A stretch of DNA of 15,563 nt from NCBI GenBank assembly GCA_028875175.1, contig JAPPFO010000117.1, positions 1-15,563 of the forward strand, read 5' to 3'. This document shows, one piece after another, positions 6,704 through 14,280 of this stretch. The position numbers and the translations under genes are program-made. The stretch's first letter is position 1. Every line of letters begins with the position of its first letter. The notes under the pieces were generated by a model. That model had not been told where the DNA came from. It was given only the letters and a program-made list of their open reading frames with translations, and did no database searches. This stretch comes from Chloroflexota bacterium (GTDB taxonomy: Bacteria > Chloroflexota > UBA11872).

Positions 6704-7891
6704 ATGTCCAGCGACCGATTGAGCTTGCTTGCTCACTTGCACATGCAGCGGGACTTTACGGCGGAGCGAATTGAGTACCGGGAGCCGATGGCGGATGTTC
6801 CGGGGCGACAGGTGGATATTCCGAAGCTGCAGCGGGGCGCGGTGGATTGCATCTGGCTGTCGGAAGGGGCGCCGGGGGAGTTCACGGTGAATCCGATGCT
6901 TGCTCCGCATGCCACCGTGCAAGCGAGCACGGAGATGTTCCGGCGGACGTTTTTCGAGGGGGCGCCCGGGGTGCAGCGGTTGTTGCGGGGGTTCGATGCG
7001 GTGCGACGGTTGTGCGCGGCGTCGGAGGACCTGGAGTTCGTGACGTCGACTCCCGAGATTCGAGCGGCGGCGGCCGCGGGGAAGATCGCCGTGCTGATCC
7101 ATACCGAGAATCTGCTGATGGCCGAGGACCTGTCGATGCTGCGGGCGTATCACGAGCTGGGCCTGCGGGTGACGGGGCTGGTGCATGGGGCGCCGCAAAC
7201 GTGGATCGACTGTGACTGCGAGCAGGGCGTCCCGAGCGGGTTGACGGACTTTGGCCGAGAGGTGGTTCACGAGTTGAACCGGCTGGGGATCCTGATGGAC
7301 GTGTCGCATGCTTCGATGACCGCCATCGATCAGGTGCTGGAGGAGAGCCGGGATCCGATCGTGGCTTCCCACTCCAATCCGAAGGCGATCAGCCCGATTC
7401 AGCGCAACCTGACGGATGACCACATTCGCAGGATTGCGGACGGCGGAGGCGTGGTGGGCATCCATTGCTCGTCGGCGTTTGTGGATATCGAGTGCCAGCG
7501 CGGGCGCGGCTCTGGTCCGGGCATAAGCGTCTCGGAACGTGAGCGAGGGCTGAAGCTGCTGGACGACGTGAGGTCGGGCCGGCTGGACCCGTTCGCGGCG
7601 GAGGCTGGAGCTCGATCTGGAGTTGCCAAGCCGCTGTACGAGAGATTCCCGACGGTGGGGCTGGAGGCGCTGGTTGACGTGGTGGATCACATGGTGAACG
7701 TGGCGGGGTATGAGCACGTGGGCATCGGGACGGACTTTGAGTTTCTGGAGGATGTGGTTGAGGGGTTTGCGGGCGCGCACGAGACCCCGCAGTTCCTGGC
7801 CGCGCTGGAAGCGCGCGGTTACAGCGGGCGGCAGGTGGACGCGATTGCGGGCGAGAACTTTATGCGGGCGATGGCGGAGGTGATCGACTAG
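6704..7891 (+). CDS. Peptidase M19 (membrane dipeptidase family) hydrolase
   Basis: A 395-residue TIM-barrel metallohydrolase of the renal dipeptidase family. Most of the zinc site is recognisable: bridging E135 in I-H-T-E-N, H202 in D-V-S-H-A-S, H223 in A-S-H-S-N and D344 in G-I-G-T-D-F. The family landmark L-x-x-Y-H-E-L-G-L-R-V-T-G-L-V-H (146-161) is also clear. The N-terminal H-x-D metal motif is absent; H11-x-H13 stands at that place. An in-frame TGA at 6689-6691 blocks any longer form, and AGGAA at 6696-6700 supports ATG6704, although spacing is only 3 bases. No signal peptide or lipobox is seen, so it is probably cytoplasmic. It converges on the flavoprotein gene of the opposite strand. 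Family members cleave dipeptides, beta-lactam-like amides or other small substrates; the substrate here is unknown. Confidence 0.87.
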   Translation: MSSDRLSLLAHLHMQRDFTAERIEYREPMADVPGRQVDIPKLQRGAVDCIWLSEGAPGEFTVNPMLAPHATVQASTEMFRRTFFEGAPGVQRLLRGFDAVRRLCAASEDLEFVTSTPEIRAAAAAGKIAVLIHTENLLMAEDLSMLRAYHELGLRVTGLVHGAPQTWIDCDCEQGVPSGLTDFGREVVHELNRLGILMDVSHASMTAIDQVLEESRDPIVASHSNPKAISPIQRNLTDDHIRRIADGGGVVGIHCSSAFVDIECQRGRGSGPGISVSERERGLKLLDDVRSGRLDPFAAEAGARSGVAKPLYERFPTVGLEALVDVVDHMVNVAGYEHVGIGTDFEFLEDVVEGFAGAHETPQFLAALEARGYSGRQVDAIAGENFMRAMAEVID

Positions 7892-8097
7892 AGGATTTTG
7901 CGGAACGCGAGGGTGGTTGCCCGGAAGACCCTCATCCCAATCGTTGTCCCAGACGAAACCTGTGCGAAACCCGAGGTTGGTTGCGCGGAAGACCCCTCAC
8001 CGGTTTCGGCCGAAGACGGCCGAACCTGCCTCTCCCCTCGGAGAGGGTGAAGATCCGCCACGCCTTCGAGGTCGGGGCGCGGTCTTGCAAGGGTCTC
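7892..8097. other. Convergent intergenic region filled by a structured repeat
   Basis: This gap separates the stop of the M19 gene and the stop of the flavoprotein gene on the other strand. It is mostly occupied by the dispersed repeat at 7912-8053. A further imperfect hairpin, GTCTCTC against GGGAGAC (8094-8100 and 8105-8111, one mismatch), overlaps the end of the flavoprotein gene. No T-tract of a standard terminator follows any of these stems. No gene is supported. Confidence 0.5.
7912..8053. repeat. Dispersed repeat, copy 1, with two tandem hairpins
   Basis: Homologous to 12393-12534. The core 7968-8053 aligns without gaps to 12448-12533 with 7 mismatches in 86 bases by eye; the first 56 or so bases are more diverged. 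Hairpin 1 has 8-bp arms TTCGGCCG (8005-8012) and CGGCCGAA (8017-8024) around loop AAGA. Hairpin 2 has 7-bp arms CCTCTCC (8029-8035) and GGAGAGG (8040-8046) around loop CCTC. A subunit of the form GGTTGcsCGGAAGACC occurs twice within the copy, near 7915 and 7979. Between convergent genes it could also end transcription in both directions. Confidence 0.8.
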
Positions 8098-9480
8098 TCA
8101 GTAGGGAGACAGGGCGCTGGCGGCGGCCTGGCGGCCGGCGATGCGGCCGAAGGCGAGGGCCATGGAGAGGCCGCCGGTGTAGCCGCGGGTGTAGATGCCG
8201 CCGGCGTCGGCGCCGGCGGCGTAGAGGCCGCCGAGCGGGCGGCCGGTTGAGTCGAGCACCTGGGTCAAGGCGTCGATGCGCACGCCGCCGTAGGTGACGG
8301 TGATGCCGGGCAGGAAGCGGATGGCATAGAAGGGCGGCTGGGTCAGCGGGTGCAGATCGCTGGCGCGGGGGATGGGAAGCATGGTTGGGTCGCCGGCATC
8401 GGCCGCGGCGTTGTAGGCGGCGAGGGAGGCCAGCAACGGGGCGCGGGCGACGCCCCAGGCCGTGGACATCTGTTGGGCTAGAGAGTCGAGAGACGGGGCC
8501 TCCAAGATTTCGGTCCCCACGGATCTGACCGTTTCGAGCGCGGCCGAGCCGATCGGCGTGGCGGCGTCGGCTTCGCTGTAGATCATGAAGCCCAGTGCTT
8601 CGGGCTGATGCGGGAGGGCGTGGACGCTGACTTCGTCGCTCTCGGACTCGTCGACGTAACGTTCGCCGCGGAGGTTGACGAGGATCGCGCCGGGCAGCGC
8701 TCCTCCAAGGTGGACGCGGGGGAATGACGGGAAGTCAACGACGGCGGGTGGGGCCACGACACGATGGCCATAGAAGCGGCCGAAGGGGCCAGCAGATCCG
8801 GCGCCGACGGCCAGGGCGGCCTGGAAGGCTTCGCCAGTGCTGTAGGGGTTGGCGCGCAGGATCATACGGTCGCTGTTGGGGCCGAAGTAGCGGGCGCGAA
8901 GCTCGGGGCTGCCCTGGAAGCCGCCGGTGGCCATGACTGTGGTCCCGGCATTGATGCGGACGCGTCCGGTGGGGCCCTGGGCTTCCGCGCCGACGACGCG
9001 TCCGGTGGCGTCCTGCAGGAAGGTGCGGATGGCGGTTTCGGTGAAGATGCGGCCGCCTGCGTCGGCGATGTTGGCGGTGAGCCGGTCCATGGCGGCGCGC
9101 GGATTGGAACGGCCGTCATCGCGGCGCTCGAGCTGGAAGGCCACATAGGGGAATGGCGGGTTCCAGCCGCTTTCGCCGAACTCAAAGGGATCCAGGCGAA
9201 CGTGCTGGGAACGCAGCCACTCGATGGCTTCCGGATAGGTCGTGACCAGGGCCTTGCCGAGGGTCGGGTCGCCGCCGGGCTGGACGGAGAGCCAGCCCGC
9301 GAGGTCGCGGGCGGTCCAGACGATGCCGGCGGACACGGCGGATGAGCCGCCGGTTTCGGGGCCCTTCTCCAAGACGATCACCTGAGCGCCGGCCTCCTGG
9401 GCCGTTCGCGCGGCGGTGAGGCCGGCGATTCCGGCGCCGCAGACCAGGACGTCAGCTTCCAGGGTGGGGATGTCGGTCAT
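8098..9480 (-). CDS. FAD-binding oxidoreductase, fumarate reductase/ketosteroid dehydrogenase-like
   Basis: A 460-residue flavoprotein of the FAD_binding_2 superfamily (fumarate reductase flavoprotein, 3-ketosteroid dehydrogenase and tricarballylate dehydrogenase relatives). The N-terminal dinucleotide motif is C-G-A-G-I-A-G-L-T-A-A with the following acidic strand end V-L-E-K-G, then G-G-S-S. The inner motif A-T-G-G-F-Q-G-S, the substrate-side T-Y-G-G-V-R-I-D and the C-terminal FAD stretch L-Y-A-A-G-A-D-A-G-G...R-G-Y-T-G-G-L-S are all present. Such enzymes oxidise or reduce a C-C bond next to a carbonyl or carboxylate. I prefer the start at 9480 because it gives an ATGA overlap with the stop of the preceding gene; an ATG at 9492 would add four residues. 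It is the last gene of a three-gene minus-strand operon. No signal peptide or haem-binding motif is seen, so a cytoplasmic dehydrogenase is likely. The substrate is unknown. Confidence 0.87.
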   Translation of the reverse strand: MTDIPTLEADVLVCGAGIAGLTAARTAQEAGAQVIVLEKGPETGGSSAVSAGIVWTARDLAGWLSVQPGGDPTLGKALVTTYPEAIEWLRSQHVRLDPFEFGESGWNPPFPYVAFQLERRDDGRSNPRAAMDRLTANIADAGGRIFTETAIRTFLQDATGRVVGAEAQGPTGRVRINAGTTVMATGGFQGSPELRARYFGPNSDRMILRANPYSTGEAFQAALAVGAGSAGPFGRFYGHRVVAPPAVVDFPSFPRVHLGGALPGAILVNLRGERYVDESESDEVSVHALPHQPEALGFMIYSEADAATPIGSAALETVRSVGTEILEAPSLDSLAQQMSTAWGVARAPLLASLAAYNAAADAGDPTMLPIPRASDLHPLTQPPFYAIRFLPGITVTYGGVRIDALTQVLDSTGRPLGGLYAAGADAGGIYTRGYTGGLSMALAFGRIAGRQAAASALSPY

Positions 9481-10583
9481 GGGAGCGTCCATTCGCTACG
9501 GGCCGGGACAGGCTCGGCGCGGCCGCTGGCGGCTGAGCGGTAGGCAGCGTGAACGACTCGGAGTGCCTGGAGGGCATCGAGGGTTGAGGTGGGCGGGTCG
9601 CCACGGCCCGCCGCCGCCAGCAGCGCCTCGTGCATGAGGGTGTCGTAGCCGGTGATGAAGTCGGAGTCGTAGTCGATGCGTTCGCGGGGCTGGTCAGCAT
9701 AGGCGGGCAGGTTGCTGTAGCAGGTGAGCGGGGTGCCCTCGTGCGGGTCGATCTGGAGCCAGCCGTTCTCGCCCCAGACCTTGAAGAGGGCCTGCTTGTC
9801 GTCTGCCACGTCGTGCTGGTCCAGGTAGTAGGCCGAGGTGAGCGAGGCGAGCATGCCGTTGTCGTAGCGCAGCGTCAGGACGGCGGAGTCTTCGACGTCG
9901 ATGGGCTGGCCGCCGGCCACGTTGGTCATGGCGCTGACCTCGACGACGTCGTGTCCGGTGACTACGTGGAGCATGTCCACGAAGTGGATGCCGAGCCAGG
10001 AGAGGTGCCCGCCGCCGCCGACGCGCTTCTCGAAGAACCAGGTGTTGGAGGAGCCGGTGCGGCGCTGCAGCTGCTCGACATCGCGGATGCGGGCCTGGTC
10101 GGCGATGTAGTGGGCCGTGACGCCATAGAGGGCGCCCAGGCGGCCCTCGCCGCGAATGATGCGGGCGGCATCGCGAACGGCGGGTTGCTGGCTGCCGGCG
10201 AAGGCGAGCATGAGGTGGCGGTCGCAAGCGAGGGCTTTGCGGGCGAGGGGTTCCAGCAGGGAGTCGGAGACGGCGGCCGGTTTTTCAGTGAGGACGTGGG
10301 CGCCGGCGTCCAGCGCGGCGTCGATGATTGGCGGTGAATCGAGCGGTGGGACAGTGATGACGGCCAGTTGGGGTGATTCGGCGGCGAGGAGTTCGGCGGG
10401 GTCTTCGGCGACGGTGCGGACCTTGTCGCCAAGGACGGACAGGATGGAGTCGCGGCGCTCGCCGGCGGGGACGGCGACGGAGACCGAGGCGGCGCCGTCG
10501 TTGGCGGCGAGACGGTCGCGGTAGCCCTGCCAGTGGGCGGCTTCGTCGTTGACGACCAGGACGACGTGGATGCCATCAGCCAT
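9477..10583 (-). CDS. Gfo/Idh/MocA family oxidoreductase
   Basis: A 368-residue protein with the two-domain layout of Gfo/Idh/MocA dehydrogenases, which usually act with NAD(P) on sugars, inositols or bile pigments. The hallmark E100-K101-P102 is in V-L-T-E-K-P-A-A, and the C-terminal domain carries G-G-G-G-H-L-S-W-L-G-I-H-F-V-D-M with H200 and D203 at the usual catalytic positions. The N-terminal Rossmann glycine motif is missing: the first strand is followed by V-N-D-E-A-A-H instead of G-x-G-x-x-G/A. ATG10583 has an AAGGAG ribosome-binding site about 10 bases upstream; the frame stays open further upstream but overlaps the preceding gene, so the longer reading is rejected. It starts 32 bases after the TPP-enzyme gene and overlaps the flavoprotein by ATGA, indicating an operon. 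Its substrate probably belongs to the same pathway. Confidence 0.87.
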   Translation of the reverse strand: MADGIHVVLVVNDEAAHWQGYRDRLAANDGAASVSVAVPAGERRDSILSVLGDKVRTVAEDPAELLAAESPQLAVITVPPLDSPPIIDAALDAGAHVLTEKPAAVSDSLLEPLARKALACDRHLMLAFAGSQQPAVRDAARIIRGEGRLGALYGVTAHYIADQARIRDVEQLQRRTGSSNTWFFEKRVGGGGHLSWLGIHFVDMLHVVTGHDVVEVSAMTNVAGGQPIDVEDSAVLTLRYDNGMLASLTSAYYLDQHDVADDKQALFKVWGENGWLQIDPHEGTPLTCYSNLPAYADQPRERIDYDSDFITGYDTLMHEALLAAAGRGDPPTSTLDALQALRVVHAAYRSAASGRAEPVPARSEWTLP

Positions 10584-10615
10584 TGGCGGTTTCTCCTTGG
10601 GGATTCGAGCCGCAG

Positions 10616-12301
10616 CTAGCCGTCCCAGGCGCGGGGGGCGATGCCGGCGATGTCGGTCTTGACGTCGATCACGGCGGCGCGGTCGGATGAGAGGGCGCGG
10701 TCGAGGGCGCCTTCCATTTCGGAGGGGCGGGTGACGGTGATGCCTTCGCAGCCCATGGTTTCGGCCGCCGCGGCCCAGTCGGCGTCGTTGAGCTTCCAGA
10801 GCCGGTCGGAGCCGGGGGTGGCGCCGCCGTAGATGCGTTCGTTGAGCGCCTGTTCCTGGTTGAGGGAAGCGTTGTTGTTGACGACGGTGACGGTGCGGAT
10901 GCCGTAGCGGGCGGCGGTGTCGAGCTCGGTGAGGTGGTACCACATGCCGCCGTCGCCGGTGAAGCAGACGACGGGCCGATCAGGCGCGGCGCACCTGGCG
11001 CCGATGGCGGCGGGCAGGCCCCAGCCCAGGGAGCCGGCGCAGCGGATGAAGCTCTGGCCGGGCGCGGTGAGGTCGATGAGGGTGCCGGTCCAGATGCCGG
11101 CGTGGCCAGTGTCGGAGACCAGGATGGCGTCCGACGGAAGGAGGCGAGTGAGCTCGCCGCAGAGGCGCTCGGGGCGCATGGGGATCTGGTTTGAGGTTAG
11201 GAGCGGATCGACCTGGGCTTTCCAGGTGCGGACGAGGGACTGGACGCGCTGGACCCAGGTAGGTCGCGACGTCGGAGGAGTCATCGAATCGGCCTCGACC
11301 TGATCAAGGAGCTTGCGGAGGCCGGCGCGGGCGTCGGCGAGGAGGCCAACATTGATGGGGAAGGAGCGGCCAAGCTCGGCCGCGTTTATGTCAAGTTGGA
11401 CGATGCGGGCGCCGGGCCGCGGGAGCTTCCAGATGTTGGTGACCTGTTCGCCCTTGTGGCTGCCGACGAAGAAGGCGAGATCGACTTCGGCGAAGACGCG
11501 GTTGGCGCATTCGCGGGAGTAGGTCCCGGAGACTCCGACGGCGAGGGAATGGTCGGCGGGGAAGGTTTCCTTGGCGTTGAGGGAGGTGATGACGGGGATG
11601 TCGAGGGCTTCGGCCAGTTCGATCAGTTCGTCGCGGGCGCCGGAGGCGCGGACGCCGCCGCCGGCCACGATGACGGGACGGGAGGCCTGCGCGAGCTCGG
11701 CCAAGGCGGCGCGGACGCTGGCCGGATCGGGTTCGGGGCGGAACGGGGGCGTGCGGCGGAAGGGTTCTTCGACGATGACGTCAAGGTCGCCTTCGGCCGT
11801 CATGATGTCGCCGCCGGTGATGCCCCAGAGGTCGAGGTGGGCCGGACCGGGGGTGCCGGAGACGACCTCGCGCAGGGCCTGGCGCAGGAAGATAGGGAAC
11901 TCGTCGAGGGAGGTCACCGGGGTGCTGAACTTGGTGACGGCCTCGAAGGGGGCCGAGTGGTCGACCTCCTGGTAGGCGTGGCGGTTCTGCATGATCTGGC
12001 GCAGGCGGCCGGTGAGGGCGATGACGGGTGAGCAGGCCAGGTAGGCGTCCTGGAGGCCGGCGGCCAGGTTGAGCGCCCCGACGGACTGGGCGCCGCAGAT
12101 GCCGGCGCCGCCGCTGATGCGGGCGTAGCCGTCGGCCATGTAGGCCGCGCCCTTTTCGGTGTGGGCCATGACGGGCTCAACGCCAACGCGTTCGAGCTCG
12201 GGCATGGCCTCGGGCACGCTGACGGGCATGAAGAAGTAGTGGGTGACGCCGTAGCCGTGGAGGGTTTCGGCGAGGAAGCGCGCGCCGGTCATCGTGGGCA
12301 T
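10616..12301 (-). CDS. Thiamine pyrophosphate-dependent enzyme, acetolactate synthase-like
   Basis: A 561-residue three-domain TPP enzyme of the acetolactate synthase/benzoylformate decarboxylase superfamily. The cofactor-activating glutamate is E49 in M-A-H-T-E-K-G-A-A-Y-M-A-D-G-Y-A-R. The central domain begins near P209-V-I-V-A-G-G-G. The TPP/Mg motif is G449-D-G...V-N-N-N ending at N477. The segments that define true acetolactate synthases are changed: G-P-G is replaced by Q-S-V-G-A, and the substrate-side loop reads Y-F-F-M-P-V-S-V-P. It is therefore probably a different decarboxylase, lyase or carboligase rather than a branched-chain amino acid enzyme; no small regulatory subunit gene is near. 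ATG12301 is preceded by an AAGGGG-like site. It is the first gene of the operon with the dehydrogenase and flavoprotein and is divergent from the second solute-binding gene. Confidence 0.88.
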   Translation of the reverse strand: MPTMTGARFLAETLHGYGVTHYFFMPVSVPEAMPELERVGVEPVMAHTEKGAAYMADGYARISGGAGICGAQSVGALNLAAGLQDAYLACSPVIALTGRLRQIMQNRHAYQEVDHSAPFEAVTKFSTPVTSLDEFPIFLRQALREVVSGTPGPAHLDLWGITGGDIMTAEGDLDVIVEEPFRRTPPFRPEPDPASVRAALAELAQASRPVIVAGGGVRASGARDELIELAEALDIPVITSLNAKETFPADHSLAVGVSGTYSRECANRVFAEVDLAFFVGSHKGEQVTNIWKLPRPGARIVQLDINAAELGRSFPINVGLLADARAGLRKLLDQVEADSMTPPTSRPTWVQRVQSLVRTWKAQVDPLLTSNQIPMRPERLCGELTRLLPSDAILVSDTGHAGIWTGTLIDLTAPGQSFIRCAGSLGWGLPAAIGARCAAPDRPVVCFTGDGGMWYHLTELDTAARYGIRTVTVVNNNASLNQEQALNERIYGGATPGSDRLWKLNDADWAAAAETMGCEGITVTRPSEMEGALDRALSSDRAAVIDVKTDIAGIAPRAWDG

Positions 12302-12705
12302 TGGGAATCCCCTTCCTGGTCAGCGCTGGCGTTGCGCCTCGGCCGCTCGCGGTACCCGCATCCTGCCACGCGAGACCTACGTGCTACCCGGGGGTGATCG
12401 CCCGGAAGACCCTTACCACAACCCTCGCCCACGGGAGACTACTGCGTAACCCGAGACTGGTTGCGCGGAAGACCCCTCACCGATTTCGGCCGGGGACGGC
12501 CGAATCTGCCTCTCCCCTTGGAGAGGGTGAAGAGTGGCGCGTCGCGTGTCTCTATGGCCGGGATGGGGCAGCTACCATGGGGGTTCAAGCCGTCGGGCTC
12601 GCAACACGCTGGCGATAGCAGGCCCGACGCGCCGCCGGGGCGAGCGGTCTGGGCCGCTCGCGGCGTCCCGGCCAGCGTGGCGCCCCTCATCCGAGGACCG
12701 GTTCG
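12302..12705. other. Divergent intergenic region with the second repeat copy
   Basis: This stretch lies between the divergent starts of the TPP-enzyme operon and solute-binding gene 2, so both promoters should be here, but I found no convincing -35/-10 pair on either strand. Most of 12393-12534 is the dispersed repeat. The remaining 170 bases up to 12705 are GC-rich without a supported gene; a GAGGA at 12693-12697 serves as ribosome-binding site for the TTG start at 12706. Confidence 0.5.
12393..12534. repeat. Dispersed repeat, copy 2, with two tandem hairpins
   Basis: Same orientation and internal spacing as copy 1 at 7912-8053. Hairpin 1: arms TTCGGCCG (12485-12492) and CGGCCGAA (12497-12504) around loop GGGA. 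Hairpin 2: arms CCTCTCC (12509-12515) and GGAGAGG (12520-12526) around loop CCTT. All stem bases equal copy 1, while both loops differ. Because it lies between divergent genes, it is not placed as a simple terminator. No transposase gene or clear target duplication is seen. Confidence 0.8.
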
Positions 12706-14217
12706 TTGCACACGAGATCCAAGCAGATCCAGGACCCCAATCAGGTGGGCCCGCGCGCCGCGACAGGCAGCGGGCCGGTGATCAGCCGTCGACGGGTTCT
12801 GGCCGCCGGCACGACCAGCTTCGCGGCGGCGCTGCTGGCTGCTTGCGGGGAAGAGGAGTCGGGGCCTGCCACTCGGCTGCCCGCACCGCCGACGGCAAGC
12901 CATGAGACCGTGCAAGCGCGGGCGGTTTCGGCGACGGTGACCGAAGCGGCCCCGCGCGACACTCGCGGCATCCCCGCGCCAGGCGCCATGCGGGCGGTGA
13001 ATGTGGCGTTTACGGCGCCGACGTGGAGCGTCTGGGGGTTTGGGATCGAGCCAATGTTGCTGTCGGCGGGACTGGCCGCGTCGGCGGCCAGCGAGCGCAG
13101 GTACACGTACGAAGGCAGCACGATCACCGACCACTTCAAGAGCGACTACAGCCTCTCAGCGCAGCTTGAGTCGCTGCCGGGCGGGGCTGATCTGGTGATG
13201 TTCCATGCCCACGATCTGCCGGATCTGCTAGAGGCGGAGCAGCTGTTGCCGCTGGACGACCACCTGCAGTCCGACCGTGACTTCGATCGCGCGGCTTACT
13301 GGCCAGGGACGCTGGAGACGGGACTCCACGAGGGCGTTCAGTACACCCTGCCGGTTGCGGTGGCGCCCTGGAGCATCGTGTTCAATCGGGATTTGGCCAA
13401 GGAGTCGGGGATCGAGATGCCGGAGCGCCAGGGATTCGACCGCGCCGCGTTTCTGCAGGCGGGACTGGCGATGCAGGGCGGGCCGTCGATCGAGGGGCGG
13501 GAGCATGGCCTGGGGTTTCTGCTGCAAGTGGACCCGAGGCCGGGTCCGGGCGGCGACTACGCAAGCTGGCCGCCGGCGTATGTGTTTTTGCAGGCGGCGC
13601 TGGGCGATCTGCGCGGCGCGAGCGGGACGTTCGAGGCGCTGCGCAGCGCGGAGGCGCTGGAGATTACGCAGTTCTTCCACGACATGGCCCATACCTACAA
13701 GTTCGCGCCGAAGCCCGAGCGGTCGGGCGACCGTGTCTGGATTACGTATACCGAGGGCAGCATTGGGATGTTCGGCGAGTCCCTCCAGGGTCCGGGTTAC
13801 GGCTGGCTGCGCTCGGGGCCTTTCGCGAACCAGGTCTTGCTGCCGTTTCCGTCGTTCGGCGCGGTGGGCAACCCCGCGGATGTCTGGACGATGATCGGCA
13901 TTTCGGCGCAGACGGTGGAGCCAAAGATGGCGTATGACGCTCTGCGGGCACTGGAGCGGCAACTGAGAAACGTTGCGTTCGTGCCGGCTGCCAAGTCGAC
14001 GCCTGAACAGTTGCGCGCGATTGCTCCCGCACTGCTGGACGAAGAACTGCAGATGATCGTCGATCTCATGGCAAGCGCTTCGTACGTGCGACTGTCACGA
14101 CAGGAACGCGGCGTGCTGACCAATGCCATCGACGCCGGAATCGTGCTCGAGGGCGTATCGGCCCAAGAGGCGCTGCTGGACGCCGCGACGAGCTTGGAGA
14201 GGTTGGCGGATCGCTAG
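12706..14217 (+). CDS. Extracellular solute-binding lipoprotein (Tat-type signal), copy 2
   Basis: A 503-residue exported protein, paralogue of the lipoprotein at 3683-5131. Its signal has a twin-arginine core (I-S-R-R-R-V-L at 26-32) and a lipobox L-L-A-A-C with C47, followed by G-E-E as in copy 1. The paralogy extends over the linker (V-T-E-x-A-P...P-x-P-G...R-A-V), the central W-P-G-x-L-E-x-G region and the C-terminal A-Y-D-A-L-R helix. The start is uncertain: TTG12706 has GAGGA 8 bases upstream and gives a long n-region; a GTG at 12745 with AGGA 10 bases upstream would remove 13 residues and still keep the signal. It stands alone, divergent from the TPP-enzyme operon, and no transporter subunits are nearby. 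Its product may supply or sense the substrate of that operon; this is inference from position. Confidence 0.8.
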   Translation: MHTRSKQIQDPNQVGPRAATGSGPVISRRRVLAAGTTSFAAALLAACGEEESGPATRLPAPPTASHETVQARAVSATVTEAAPRDTRGIPAPGAMRAVNVAFTAPTWSVWGFGIEPMLLSAGLAASAASERRYTYEGSTITDHFKSDYSLSAQLESLPGGADLVMFHAHDLPDLLEAEQLLPLDDHLQSDRDFDRAAYWPGTLETGLHEGVQYTLPVAVAPWSIVFNRDLAKESGIEMPERQGFDRAAFLQAGLAMQGGPSIEGREHGLGFLLQVDPRPGPGGDYASWPPAYVFLQAALGDLRGASGTFEALRSAEALEITQFFHDMAHTYKFAPKPERSGDRVWITYTEGSIGMFGESLQGPGYGWLRSGPFANQVLLPFPSFGAVGNPADVWTMIGISAQTVEPKMAYDALRALERQLRNVAFVPAAKSTPEQLRAIAPALLDEELQMIVDLMASASYVRLSRQERGVLTNAIDAGIVLEGVSAQEALLDAATSLERLADR

Positions 14218-14258
14218 GTCGTGGCCGCGTGAATAGCCACTCTTCGCAGTCCGAGGTA

Positions 14259-14280
14259 GGGGCGGTTCGAGGACCGCCCC
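14259..14280. repeat. GC-rich hairpin after the second solute-binding gene
   Basis: Perfect 8-bp arms GGGGCGGT (14259-14266) and ACCGCCCC (14273-14280) enclose a 6-base loop, about 40 bases after the stop codon at 14217. It could stop or protect the transcript, but no T-tract follows, so a standard intrinsic terminator is not supported. It may instead be a dispersed palindromic element. Confidence 0.5.

Noticed and set aside
6683..7780. 365-codon minus-strand open frame opposite the M19 gene
   Set aside because: Composition is Arg/His/Pro-rich with no motif, while the plus strand encodes a clear M19 hydrolase.
8005..8046. Intrinsic terminator for the convergent genes
   Set aside because: The stems are strong but lack a following T-tract, and the same structure occurs at 12485-12526 between divergent genes, so it is listed as a repeat; a termination role remains possible.
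8764..9345. Plus-strand frame rich in Gly and Ala opposite the flavoprotein gene
   Set aside because: Antisense shadow of the FAD-binding gene, with repetitive Gly/Ala content and no domain.
9477..10943. Longer reading of the Gfo/Idh/MocA gene (488 residues) on the minus strand
   Set aside because: The extra 120 residues are low-complexity His/Arg/Pro-rich sequence and overlap the TPP-enzyme gene; ATG at 10583 has a good ribosome-binding site and begins the recognisable domain.
11396..12031. Plus-strand Gly/Asp/Glu-rich frame of 211 codons
   Set aside because: Antisense shadow of the TPP-enzyme gene.
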